This document shows positions 47,605-56,218 of a stretch of DNA of 59,321 bases, piece by piece. The stretch covers positions 1 through 59,321 of the forward strand of contig CALLIL010000080.1 in assembly GCA_938009755.1 (NCBI GenBank), written 5' to 3'. Every line of letters starts with the position of its first letter. The stretch's first letter is position 1. Below the pieces are notes generated by a model, which was not told where the DNA came from, did no database searches, and worked only from the letters and a program-made list of their open reading frames with translations. The translations under genes and the position numbers were made by a program. The stretch is from an uncultured Marinomonas sp. (GTDB lineage Bacteria > Pseudomonadota > Gammaproteobacteria > Pseudomonadales > Marinomonadaceae).

Positions 47605-47693
47605 GCTTTATTCAAACCTTTATGCAAGAAGGTAATTTTGATATCTTTCTCTGCGCCGCAGAGTTCTGCATAACGAAGTAACATCAGGAAATT

Positions 47694-48380
47694 ATGTCTC
47701 TACTAAATTTAAAGCCAATCAACAAAGATCGAACACTCAGAGCCAATGTTGTTGAGCAACTTAGGGAAGCGATTATTAGTGGGGAGCTCGCTCCCGGGAC
47801 AAAATTAGTTGAGTCTCAGCTATCCGCATTACTAGGCGTTAGTCGAGGCCCATTACGAGAAGCGATAAGACAACTGGTGGACCAAGGACTGATTGAAAGC
47901 ATTCCTTATACTGGAACTTATGTTGCTAATATCACGGTCAAAGCAATACAGGAGCTTTACTCTTTTCGCACGGAATTAGAGCAATTCGCCTTTAAGCTTG
48001 TCTGGGAGAATCGCGGAGAAGACTTTAGAAAAGAACTCAATAGCCAGTTAGAAAAACTAACTGCGGCGATTAAAAGCAATAATAAAGAAGCGGCTATATT
48101 TGAAGAGCTTGAATTGCATAACGTCGTTTACAAACACTGTGGTCACGAGCTTTTACAAGATTCTTGGCATCGATTACGCGGTCGATTACATTTATATTTC
48201 ACTCTTCACCAACAAGCACACAATCGCACAGGGCCATATATAGATGCCCATGATAAATATGTCACACTTGCATTGGGTGACGATTTAGACGCCATGCTAA
48301 ATCACGTAACTGAACATATGCAGCAAGGCTATAACAAAGTAGAGAACCTAGTATCTGACATTCGATCCCACCTCCCTTAG
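47694..48380 (+). CDS. GntR-family regulator, FCD (FadR-like) subfamily
   Basis: This 228-residue protein has a GntR winged helix at about residues 15-78 (GELAPGTKLVESQLSALLGVSRGPLREAIRQL region) and an all-helical FCD effector domain at about 85-215. FCD domains often bind a metal and a carboxylate or amino-acid ligand. The gene sits at the centre of the two TAXI TRAP cassettes, so it probably controls one or both arms. The perfect palindrome at 47581 is the likely operator. The ribosome site (CAGGAAA) is good. Confidence 0.93.
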   Translation: MSLLNLKPINKDRTLRANVVEQLREAIISGELAPGTKLVESQLSALLGVSRGPLREAIRQLVDQGLIESIPYTGTYVANITVKAIQELYSFRTELEQFAFKLVWENRGEDFRKELNSQLEKLTAAIKSNNKEAAIFEELELHNVVYKHCGHELLQDSWHRLRGRLHLYFTLHQQAHNRTGPYIDAHDKYVTLALGDDLDAMLNHVTEHMQQGYNKVENLVSDIRSHLP

Positions 48381-48445
48381 AAATTTTCAAATATAACTGT
48401 TAACTAAAGAAACGCTAAACCCTCAATGTCTATGCACCTTATAGT

Positions 48446-48457
48446 AGACAATTGTCT
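48446..48457. promoter_or_regulatory. Palindrome upstream of TAXI gene 2
   Basis: AGACAATTGTCT is a perfect 12-bp palindrome. It shares AATTGTC with the operator candidate at 47572, so it may be a second site for the same regulator. Confidence 0.45.
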
Positions 48458-48472
48458 TGATTAGAAAGCCCC

Positions 48473-48501
48473 AAAAGCACCTCAACCGTAGTGCGCTTTT
48501 T
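48473..48501 (+). terminator. Weak terminator after GntR gene
   Basis: AAAAGC-AC pairs with GT-GCTTTTT around a 10-base loop with a two-base bulge, followed by T residues. It would isolate the GntR gene from the second TAXI cassette. Confidence 0.5.
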
Positions 48502-48525
48502 GTATTCTTGACGACTTATTTAGTA

Positions 48526-48542
48526 TTGGCATGAACTTTGTA
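48526..48542 (+). promoter_or_regulatory. Sigma-54-like element upstream of TAXI gene 2
   Basis: TTGGCATG-N4-TTGTA resembles the sigma-54 consensus TGGCACG-N4-TTGCA with correct spacing, but the key GC at -12 is GT. It lies about 107 bases upstream of the start codon. Confidence 0.3.
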
Positions 48543-48648
48543 TTGTAATTTCTCTAACGTCATTAAGTATACTGAGTTACAATGCGCGAAAAATGTCATT
48601 ATTTTTTTATAAAAGCGTCAATCATATAAAAATTAGGAGTTATTCATA

Positions 48649-49626
48649 ATGTTGAAATCAACTACTTTTGCTACGGCAATTTTAGCCGCCTCTATTGGAT
48701 TAACCGCGTCTCTACCTGCTCAAGCAGCGGATCAAAAATTCATTACAATTGGTACTGGCGGTGTAACAGGTGTGTATTACCCTACTGGTGGCGCAATCTG
48801 TCGTCTTGTAAACAAAGGTCGTAAAGACCACGGCGTTCGTTGTTCTGTAGAATCTACTGGCGGTTCGGTATACAACACTCGCACTATTCGTGGCGGCGAG
48901 TTGGATTTCGGTGTTGTTCAATCTGACGTACAGTCTGCTGCAATAGAAGGCGTTCGTGCATTTGAAAATGACGAGCCATACGGCGACCTACGCTCTGTTT
49001 TCTCTGTTCACTCAGAGCCAATGCACGTTATGGTCCGCGCTGATGCTGGCATCAATTCTGTAGCGGATATGAAAGGTAAGCGTGTCAATATAGGTAACCC
49101 AGGTTCTGGTACCAGCGTATTAGCGGCCGTGTTAATGGACGCAGCTGGCATTACACCTTCTGACCTTTCATTAGCCGCTGAGTTAAAATCTTCAGAACAA
49201 GCCGCAGCATTGTGCGATGGTAAAATTGACGCAGCAATCTGGGCGGCAGGCTTACCAAACGGTTCAACAATGGAAGCAACGTCTACTTGTGATGTGAAAA
49301 TCTTAGATTTAACTACATCAGGTACAGCGAAAGTATTAAGCGAGAATTCTGCTTACGCAGCCGCAACGATTCCTGCAGGCTTGTACCCAGGCAACGACAC
49401 TGACGTGGCATCTTGGGGACCAAAAGCAACATTCGTAACAGACGCAAGCGTTTCTGACGAAGTGGTTTATGTTCTGGTTAAATCCATCTTTGATAACTTC
49501 TCTGATTTCAAAAAATTGCACCCAGCATTTAAAACCTTGAAAGAAGAAAACATGATTAAAGACGGTCTAACAGCGCCTCTTCATCCTGGTGCTGTTAAAT
49601 ACTATAAAGAACGCAACTGGCTATAA
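48649..49626 (+). CDS. TAXI-family TRAP solute-binding protein (cassette 2)
   Basis: This 325-residue periplasmic binding protein has a signal peptide (about residues 1-26, ending AQA) and the TAXI fold, starting ITIGTGGVTGVYYPTGG, with KGKRVNIGNPGSGTSV near 140-155. It keeps the same four cysteines as its paralogue (CRLVNK, VRCSVES, LCDGK, STCDVK) and a near-identical C-terminus (DGLTAPLHPGAVKYYKERNWL). Differences in the middle (e.g. IWAAGLPNGS versus VMVAGHPVAN) suggest a different ligand. The next gene is its permease, separated by a terminator-like hairpin. Confidence 0.95.
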   Translation: MLKSTTFATAILAASIGLTASLPAQAADQKFITIGTGGVTGVYYPTGGAICRLVNKGRKDHGVRCSVESTGGSVYNTRTIRGGELDFGVVQSDVQSAAIEGVRAFENDEPYGDLRSVFSVHSEPMHVMVRADAGINSVADMKGKRVNIGNPGSGTSVLAAVLMDAAGITPSDLSLAAELKSSEQAAALCDGKIDAAIWAAGLPNGSTMEATSTCDVKILDLTTSGTAKVLSENSAYAAATIPAGLYPGNDTDVASWGPKATFVTDASVSDEVVYVLVKSIFDNFSDFKKLHPAFKTLKEENMIKDGLTAPLHPGAVKYYKERNWL

Positions 49627-49652
49627 CACGATTTCATCGATAAGTTATCGCT

Positions 49653-49697
49653 AATAAATGCCTGTCAGCAACTCTGCTGCCGGGCATTTATTTTTTT
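49653..49697 (+). terminator. Hairpin with T-run between binding-protein and permease genes (cassette 2)
   Basis: AATAAATGCC pairs with GGGCATTTATT, with an inner CAGCA/TGCTG stem, and is followed by a run of seven T residues. It lies inside an operon, so it should act as a partial terminator. Confidence 0.82.
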
Positions 49698-49718
49698 ATT
49701 TTGCCCTTGGAAAAACTC

Positions 49719-52301
49719 ATGTCTGAAAACAAACTAGACAACACACAATTAAACGACATAATCGGCGATGCCGATGTCGGTGGTCGCAACCCACAAGACC
49801 CTTTTGGCAAAGCCGTGCTCTGGTATTTACCGCTTGTATGGGCGCTGTTTCAACTATGGATCGCATCACCACTCCCTTATATGATTGGTGTTGGTGTATT
49901 AAATGACACACAAACACGCTCAATCCATCTTGGTTTTGCTGTCCTTTTGGCTTTTCTTGCTTTTCCCGCCTTTAAATCGAGTCCTCGTCATTATATTCGT
50001 AAAGCCACTTGGTTAATCGCCATCGTTGCCGCCGTTGCAGCCTCCTATTTATGGTGGGATTACAGAGGCATTGCAAACCGTACTGGCGCACCCAATATGA
50101 CAGACATTATTATCGCTGGTGCAGGCATTGTTTTGTTATTGGAAGCCGCACGACGTTCATTGGGCTTCCCGTTAATGGGCGTTGCGCTCTTTTTCCTCGC
50201 CTATGTCTTCTTTGGCTCTTGGGGCGGCTTGCCTGACATTGTCCAATGGAAAGGCGCTTCTTTTGAAAAAGCCATGAGCCACATGTGGCTTACTAGTGAA
50301 GGCGTATTCGGGGTTGCATTAGGCGTTTCATCTGGCTTTGTTTTCTTATTTGTTTTGTTTGGCTCTCTACTAAACCAAGCAGGTGCCGGAAACTACTTTT
50401 TACAACTTGCTTTTGCCGCTCTCGGCCATTTACGTGGAGGCCCAGCAAAAGCTGCCGTTATTGCGTCTGCTGCAACAGGTCTGGTGTCAGGGTCGTCTAT
50501 TGCAAACGTGGTTACAACAGGCACATTTACCATTCCATTAATGAAGAAAGTCGGTTTCCCTGCAACAAAAGCAGGGGCAATTGAAGTGTCTTCTTCTATC
50601 AATGGCGTATTGACTCCGCCTGTTATGGGTGCCGTTGCTTTCTTGATGACCGAGTATGTTGGAATTTCATACGTTGAAGTAGTGAAAACAGCCATTATTC
50701 CAGCCGCAATTTCCTATGTTGCTTTAGTGTACATAGTGCACCTTGAAGCACTTAAAATGGGCATGAAAGCGACCTCTACAACGCATCCTGTAAAAATCAT
50801 TCTCTCCGCAATATTGATTATCGCCTTGTCGATTATTGTCTTTGGTGGCGCTCTGTATTTAGCAGGTTTGGCCGTTGGCGCTTTGGGAGCTGCTGTTGGA
50901 GGCGCCTCACTCTGGATCATTTTGGCAGTAATGCTAGCAGGGTACGTCGCGGCCGTGAAATACGCCGCAAAAGCACCAGATTTGGACATGAGCTTAGACG
51001 CTATCCAGAATTTACCACCAACCAAAGAAATCTTCAAAACAGGCATTCACTATTTGATGCCAATCATGCTGCTGATGTACCTGTTAATGGTTGAACGTAA
51101 ATCACCTGGCTTGTCCGCTTTTTGGTCAACCATGTTTATGCTGTTTATCTTGCTGACTCAAAACCCTTTAAAAGCCTACTTCCGAGGGGAAAAAGACATC
51201 ATGGGACATGTCAAAGCAGGCTTAGCAGACATTGCGGAAGGCATGATTGCTGGCTCTCGGAACATGATTGGTCTTGCTGCGGCCATGGGCGTAGCAGGCA
51301 TTATCGTAGGAGCCGTCACACTAACAGGTATTGGCCAAGTCATGGCAGAATTCGTTGAATTCTTGTCTGGTGGCAACCTATTAGCCATGCTGTTCTTCGT
51401 TGCGTTAATTTCCATCATTCTTGGAATGGGTTTACCGACAACAGCAAACTACATTGTCGTTTCTTCTTTGATGGCCGGTGTAGTTGTTGAATTAGGCGCT
51501 CAAGGTGGCTTGATTGTGCCTTTAGTAGCCGTTCACATGTTTGTCTTCTACTTCGGCATCATGGCTGATGTTACGCCACCTGTTGGCCTAGCCAGCTTTG
51601 CTGCGGCTGCGATTTCTAAAGGCGATCCGCTTAAAACAGGCTTTCAAGCCTTCTTTTATTCGATCCGCACCGCACTCTTGCCCTTCCTATTCATCTTCAA
51701 TACCGATTTACTATTGATTGATGTAGGTCCAGTACAAGCGGTGTTTGTTTTTATCTTTGCACTCATTGCTATGTTGCTTTTCGCTGCTGGCACGATGAAC
51801 TTTTTTGTCATCAAGTCCAAACTCTGGGAAAGCGCCACTCTGCTTCTTGCCGCTTTTATCTTGTTCCAGCCGGGCTATTTCTTAAATAAGTTCGCACCTG
51901 AATTTGAAACGCGCTCAGGCAGTGCCATTATTGAAATGGCGGAACAAGCAAAAGCAAACACCTCACTCCGTGTTCGTTTAAAAGGTGAGGATTTATATGG
52001 CGACGTTATTGACGCACGTTACCTTCTCCCGATGGGTTCAATAGGTAAAGACGGTGAAACAAGGCTATTAGACTCTGCTGGTATTGAATTACGAAATGAA
52101 GAAGGCACCTACTTTGTCGACAACATCAGTTTTGGTGGAGCGGCAGAACAATTAGGCATCGACTTTGATTGGGAAGTGGTTGAACTTGAAGTGGCGACAG
52201 ATCGCCCACCAAAAGAGCTATTTTTCATTCCTGCGCTCTTAATGGTTCTTGCCGTCATTGCCTTACAAGTTCGTCGTAGACGCAAACTTGAAGCCGCTTA
52301 G
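49719..52301 (+). CDS. TAXI-type TRAP transporter, fused permease (cassette 2)
   Basis: This 860-residue protein fuses the DctQ-like and DctM-like parts with over fifteen membrane helices. It shares with cassette 1 the SGSSIANVVTTGTFTIP block, GMGLPTTANYIVVSSLMAGV and the ADVTPPVGLASFAAAA block near the Na-binding region. A soluble C-terminal domain (about 745-830) precedes the last helix and RRRRKLEAA. Start ATG at 49719 has GGA 9 bases upstream; a TTG frame start at 49701 is less likely. It imports the ligand of the upstream binding protein with Na ions. The UspA gene follows after 11 bases. Confidence 0.95.
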   Translation: MSENKLDNTQLNDIIGDADVGGRNPQDPFGKAVLWYLPLVWALFQLWIASPLPYMIGVGVLNDTQTRSIHLGFAVLLAFLAFPAFKSSPRHYIRKATWLIAIVAAVAASYLWWDYRGIANRTGAPNMTDIIIAGAGIVLLLEAARRSLGFPLMGVALFFLAYVFFGSWGGLPDIVQWKGASFEKAMSHMWLTSEGVFGVALGVSSGFVFLFVLFGSLLNQAGAGNYFLQLAFAALGHLRGGPAKAAVIASAATGLVSGSSIANVVTTGTFTIPLMKKVGFPATKAGAIEVSSSINGVLTPPVMGAVAFLMTEYVGISYVEVVKTAIIPAAISYVALVYIVHLEALKMGMKATSTTHPVKIILSAILIIALSIIVFGGALYLAGLAVGALGAAVGGASLWIILAVMLAGYVAAVKYAAKAPDLDMSLDAIQNLPPTKEIFKTGIHYLMPIMLLMYLLMVERKSPGLSAFWSTMFMLFILLTQNPLKAYFRGEKDIMGHVKAGLADIAEGMIAGSRNMIGLAAAMGVAGIIVGAVTLTGIGQVMAEFVEFLSGGNLLAMLFFVALISIILGMGLPTTANYIVVSSLMAGVVVELGAQGGLIVPLVAVHMFVFYFGIMADVTPPVGLASFAAAAISKGDPLKTGFQAFFYSIRTALLPFLFIFNTDLLLIDVGPVQAVFVFIFALIAMLLFAAGTMNFFVIKSKLWESATLLLAAFILFQPGYFLNKFAPEFETRSGSAIIEMAEQAKANTSLRVRLKGEDLYGDVIDARYLLPMGSIGKDGETRLLDSAGIELRNEEGTYFVDNISFGGAAEQLGIDFDWEVVELEVATDRPPKELFFIPALLMVLAVIALQVRRRRKLEAA

Positions 52302-52312
52302 AAGGAGTTTTT

Positions 52313-52744
52313 ATGACACAACATGTTCTTTGCTCTATCGATTTAACACATTCAGAAGAGTCAGCGGCTGTATTATTAGAAGCGGATAAGCAAGCCACTT
52401 TAAATAATGCAAAGCTAACCGTCATCACTGTCATCCCCGATTACGGTTCTTCATGGGTCGGTTCTTTCTTTAAAGAAGGCACCTTACGCAAAGCAGTAGA
52501 GCTGGCTAATACAGCGCTCAACTCTTTGGTTAACGACACACTTCCTAATAGAAATAATGTGGAAACCGTTATTAAAGTGGGTGTCGTGTATGAAAAGGTA
52601 TTAAAGAGTATCAAAACCCTTGAGGCAGACCTTGTTGTCTTAGGCGCACATAAACCAAGCGTTTTAGACAATCTAATGGGGCCGAACGCAGCGCGCATTG
52701 TACGCACATCGCCTGTATCCACCCTAGTAGTAAGACTAAATTAG
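52313..52744 (+). CDS. UspA-family universal stress protein, TRAP-linked
   Basis: This 143-residue protein has the UspA fold, with the ATP-binding-type motif GAHKPSVLDNLMGPNAARIVRTSPVST near 114-139. It starts 11 bases after the permease with a strong GGAG site, so it is the last gene of the TAXI operon. In Halomonas the TRAP-linked UspA protein TeaD binds ATP and tunes ectoine uptake by TeaABC, so a regulatory role here is plausible. That link is by analogy. A strong terminator follows. Confidence 0.92.
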   Translation: MTQHVLCSIDLTHSEESAAVLLEADKQATLNNAKLTVITVIPDYGSSWVGSFFKEGTLRKAVELANTALNSLVNDTLPNRNNVETVIKVGVVYEKVLKSIKTLEADLVVLGAHKPSVLDNLMGPNAARIVRTSPVSTLVVRLN

Positions 52745-52761
52745 TCTAATAACACTGCCAC

Positions 52762-52801
52762 AAAAAAGAGGCCAGCTTTTCAAAAGTTGGCCTCTTTTTT
52801 T
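52762..52801. terminator. Terminator after UspA gene
   Basis: AAAAAGAGGCCAGC pairs with GTTGGCCTCTTTTT (one G-U pair) around an A/T-rich loop of about 9 bases. T-runs flank both sides. Confidence 0.93.
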
Positions 52802-52932
52802 ATCTTCTCATTCTCTACAAGCGATAAGTTAAAATTAAATCGGTTTGTAGACTTGTCAAAAAACAACCAAGTACTGTATAAATAACCATATAAAATACAT
52901 ACCCTATTTTGATCTCTTTTTCGGAGCTATTT

Positions 52933-54600
52933 ATGCTGACAAGCATTGCTATATCCAATTTCGCCATTGTTGAATCTCTCGAGCTTGAATTCAAAAAAGG
53001 CATGACTGTGATTTCTGGGGAAACCGGTGCAGGTAAATCCATCATGGTGGATGCCTTGTCGATTTGTTTAGGTAACCGAACCGATGCCGCTGTCGTAAGA
53101 CATGGTGAAAAAAAAGCAGACATCAGTGCCAGCTTCGATATTCAGCAATACCCGCATGTTCATGAATGGTTAGAAGAAAGAGATTTAGAACACGACAACA
53201 ACTGCATTTTACGCCGTGTCATTAGCAAAGAAGGCCGTTCCAAAGCCTATATTAATGGCCGCCCTTGCACCTTGAGTGATTTAAAAGAAGTCGGCAGTCA
53301 TCTTGTTGATATTCACGGTCAACACGAGCATCAGTCACTTTTAAAGAAAAGCGCGCAGCGCCAACTGCTTGATGAATATGGCCAATTAACAGACTTAACG
53401 AAACAAGTCAGTCAGCAGTTTCATGAGTGGCGTCATTTAAAAGAAGAATTATCGGCTTTGCAAAACCGCTCTGCTGAACAAGACGCAAAAATTCAATTGC
53501 TTTCCTACCAAGCGCAAGAGCTAGAACGCTTGGATTTAAAAGAAGGCGAGCTGCAAGCACTAGAACAAGAGCAGACGTTTTTATCCAACATTGCCGACTC
53601 TCAATTCAAAGCGTATGAAGCCAGTAACATTCTGGCCGACAGCGACGAAGGCAATGTGTGCTCTTTACTGAATCAAGCATTAAACAGTGCAGGGCAAATT
53701 CGACCAGCAACCAAAGAGCTGGAAAGCGCCCTCGAAATGATGAACGCAGCGTTGATCCAAGCACAAGAAGCCGCTGACAGTTTGCATCACTACCAAGATA
53801 CCTTGGAACAAAACCCTGAACGCCTCAGTGAAGTAGAGCAACGCCTATCTGATATTTACGACACAGCTCGCAAACATAAGCTTTTGCCGGAAGCACTCAT
53901 CATGCTTCGTAACAGTGTTGAAGACGAACTGGCTGGATTACAAGGTGGCGAAGACAGCTTAGAAGCACTGAAAGAAAAAGAAGAACAGGCGTACGAAACG
54001 TTAACAGCCTTGGCGACCACTCTGACAGAAAAGCGAACAATCACTAAAGATGAATTAGCGCAAAAAGTTGAAGAACAAATTCACGGCTTAGGTATGCCTC
54101 ACGCCCGCTTCTTTATCCAAAGTCAGCCATTAAACCAAGTTACAGTAAATGGCTTCGAAGACATTGAATACATGATTGCATCTAACCCAGGCCAACCTGC
54201 ACAGCCATTGCGTAAAGTGGCATCAGGCGGTGAGTTATCGCGAATTAGTTTGGGCATTCAAGTGGTTACAGCACATACTTCTATTATCCCAACCTTAGTA
54301 TTCGATGAAGTAGATGTGGGGATCAGTGGCGGCATCGCCGAGGTTGTTGGACGCATGTTGCGCTCTGTAGGCCAGCGTGGCCAAGTATTTTGTGTCACAC
54401 ATTTGGCTCAGGTCGCCACTCAAGGAAACCAACATTTACGAGTCAGTAAAAAAGTGGAAGACGAAGCGACCTCTTCTGAAGTTGCAGTATTAAAAGATCA
54501 AGATCGTACTCAGGAAATCGCACGTTTATTAGGCGGCTTGGAGCTAACAGAACAAACGCTTGCTCACGCACGAGAAATGTTAGGTAATGTTCAGCTTCAA
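52933..54600 (+). CDS. recN: RecN DNA repair ATPase
   Basis: This SMC-like protein has 556 residues from the ATG at 52933 (GGAG 6 bases upstream), close to E. coli RecN (553). Walker A (GETGAGKS) is at 29-36, two coiled-coil arms span about 150-350, and the C-terminal ABC signature (ASGGELSRI) and Walker B (PTLVFDEVDVG) follow. RecN helps repair double-strand breaks by holding DNA ends together. The gene ends a few bases before a strong terminator. I see no LexA-type box in the upstream gap, although RecN is usually SOS-controlled. Confidence 0.97.
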
Positions 54601-54633
54601 TAAGACACTGTCTCGCCCTAAAATACAGCTCAT

Positions 54634-54671
54634 AAAAAAGGGATTAAGCTCTGCAGCTTAATCCCTTTTTT
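54634..54671. terminator. Bidirectional terminator between recN and fur
   Basis: AAAAAAGGGATTAAGCT pairs with its complement around a 4-base loop, with T-runs on both sides. It serves the convergent recN and fur genes. Confidence 0.95.
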
Positions 54672-54686
54672 AACGCCCTAATCGGC

Positions 54687-55097
54687 TTATTTTTTCTTTG
54701 GTCGAACGTATAAAATCAAACTGTGGTCTTCAATGTCAAAACCGTGCTCTTCAGCGATTTCATGCTGGCGCTTTTCGATAATCGGATCAACAAACTCAAT
54801 TACTTGGTTTGTTTCCAAGCAAATCATGTGATCATGATGATCCCCTTTCGCCAATTCAAATACCGCCGTTCCCGCTTCAAAATGATGACGCTGAACCAAA
54901 CCGGCTGTTTCAAACTGGGTCAATACACGGTAAACCGTTGCCAACCCTACGTCTTCACCTTGATCAAGTAATGTACGATACACATCATCAGCACTCATGT
55001 GACGTTCACCAACATTCTCAAGGATTTGTAGTATTTTCACTCGTGGCAACGTAACCTTGAGTCCGGCTTTCTTTAGCTCTTGATTTTCACTAGTCAT
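54687..55097 (-). CDS. fur: Ferric uptake regulator
   Basis: This 136-residue protein has the Fur winged helix (about residues 1-80, GLATVYRVLTQFETAGLV) and the metal-binding dimer domain with HHDHMIC. The second cysteine of the usual CxxC pair is replaced (CLET), as in Pseudomonas Fur, so the structural zinc site of E. coli Fur is not complete. It represses iron uptake genes when bound to ferrous iron. It is divergent from bamE, and a Fur-box-like sequence lies in the gap. Confidence 0.97.
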   Translation of the reverse strand: MTSENQELKKAGLKVTLPRVKILQILENVGERHMSADDVYRTLLDQGEDVGLATVYRVLTQFETAGLVQRHHFEAGTAVFELAKGDHHDHMICLETNQVIEFVDPIIEKRQHEIAEEHGFDIEDHSLILYVRPKKK

Positions 55098-55125
55098 GAG
55101 TCATTCTCTATTCGATTTTATTGGT

Positions 55126-55144
55126 AATTACTTTTATCATTAGC
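55126..55144. promoter_or_regulatory. Candidate Fur box between fur and bamE
   Basis: On the minus strand GCTAATGATAAAAGTAATT matches about 13 of 19 positions of the Fur-box consensus. It lies 29-47 bases upstream of the fur start, as expected for autoregulation. Confidence 0.5.
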
Positions 55145-55167
55145 ACACCAGAGTAAGGATAATACAA

Positions 55168-55488
55168 ATGAAAAAATCACTTTTTATACTATGCGCCGCA
55201 TTTTCACTCAGCGCTTGCAGCATCTTTTTTCCAGAACCATATAAAGTTGCAGTGACACAGGGCAATCTTGTGACACAAGAACAGCTCTCTCAATTACAAG
55301 TTGGCATGTCTGAATCTCAAGTAACCTATCTATTGGGAACCCCAATGGTACAAGACAATTTTAAACCAGACGAGTGGCACTACCTCTATACAGTTTTGCA
55401 TGCGGCTGCAGATACTCAACAAAGTGAAGTCGACAACCTCACATTAATATTCAACAACGGCACACTTGCCGAAATTAAAAACCATTAA
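55168..55488 (+). CDS. bamE: BamE (OmlA/SmpA) outer-membrane lipoprotein
   Basis: This 106-residue lipoprotein has a signal peptide ending in the lipobox LSAC (Cys17). The BamE domain follows with QLQVGMSESQVTYLLGTPM near 45-63 and DEWHYLY near 70-76. BamE is part of the complex that inserts beta-barrel proteins into the outer membrane. It is divergent from fur, the same order as in many gammaproteobacteria. Its last 4 bases overlap the convergent rnfH stop. A good ribosome site (AAGGA) is present. Confidence 0.96.
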   Translation: MKKSLFILCAAFSLSACSIFFPEPYKVAVTQGNLVTQEQLSQLQVGMSESQVTYLLGTPMVQDNFKPDEWHYLYTVLHAAADTQQSEVDNLTLIFNNGTLAEIKNH

Positions 55489-55766
55489 TCCTTTGTTTTC
55501 GCAGCACGGTTGGCTCTTGCTTGTTTAGGGTCAACCTTCAGTTCACGATACAACTCCACTCGCTCACCTTCTTTTAGCACTTGATCGTCTGCATTACGAA
55601 CGGCTTTACCAAAGATGCCGACCTTTATGGTTTCCACATCAATACTTGGGAAAAATGTCGTAATATTTGAACGACGAACAGCGTCTCGAACAGTGCAACC
55701 TTCTTCCACTTCTAACGATACAATTTTTTGTTTTTCCGGCTCTGCATAAGCCACTTCCACTCTCAT
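55485..55766 (-). CDS. rnfH: RnfH (RatB) family small protein
   Basis: This 93-residue ubiquitin-like-fold protein starts at the ATG at 55766, with GGTGA 5 bases upstream; a GTG three codons earlier is possible. Its pattern (VEVAYAEPEKQKIVSLEVEEG, EGERVELYRELKVDPKQAR) fits the RnfH family. The exact role is not established; it is conserved next to ratA in many gammaproteobacteria. It starts 19 bases after ratA and is the third gene of a transporter-ratA-rnfH operon. Its stop codon overlaps the convergent bamE end. Confidence 0.9.
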   Translation of the reverse strand: MRVEVAYAEPEKQKIVSLEVEEGCTVRDAVRRSNITTFFPSIDVETIKVGIFGKAVRNADDQVLKEGERVELYRELKVDPKQARANRAAKTKD

Positions 55767-55785
55767 ACTTGTCACCGTCTATATT

Positions 55786-56217
55786 CTATTTACCGTAGAC
55801 TACTTTTGCTCGTTGGCTAAAGGAATCCACCATAGTATTCGCAATTTGTGTGAACACACCACCAAAGGCAAATTTCAATACGCCACTCAGCTCAAAGTCG
55901 ATACTTAACATGACTTTACAGCTTGTAGGTGACAGTTCTGTAAATGTCCACACGCCATGTAAGCGTTTAAAAGGCCCTTTGACTAAAGCCATTTCAATTC
56001 GGCTACTAGCCTCTAATGTATTTTTTGTCGTAAATGATTGTGTCATTGGGCCTTTACCCACGACCAAAGACCCTACAATTTCAGTGGCCGTTTGAGAAAC
56101 GAGTCGAGAATCCAAACACCCAGGCAAAAACTCGGAATAACCATCAACATCATTAACCAACGCAAACATTTGCTCACAACTGTAATTGACGTGAGCAAAG
56201 CGCTCTATATGACTCAA
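55786..56217 (-). CDS. ratA: RatA (PasT/YfjG) START-like protein
   Basis: This 143-residue protein has the Coq10/RatA START-like fold, with VNYSCEQMFALVNDVDGYSEFLPGC at the N-terminus and FTTKNTLEAS in the middle. E. coli RatA was described as a translation inhibitor, while homologues such as Coq10 bind ubiquinone. The second role looks more general. The start codon is TTG with a strong AGGAG site 6 bases before it. It starts one base after the transporter stop, so it is translationally linked to it. rnfH follows. Confidence 0.92.
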   Translation of the reverse strand: MSHIERFAHVNYSCEQMFALVNDVDGYSEFLPGCLDSRLVSQTATEIVGSLVVGKGPMTQSFTTKNTLEASSRIEMALVKGPFKRLHGVWTFTELSPTSCKVMLSIDFELSGVLKFAFGGVFTQIANTMVDSFSQRAKVVYGK

Positions 56218-56218
56218 A

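Noticed and set aside
55786-56217. RatA/RnfH as a toxin-antitoxin pair
   Set aside because: The name comes from an older proposal; both are conserved housekeeping-type genes, and RnfH has no antitoxin features I can see.
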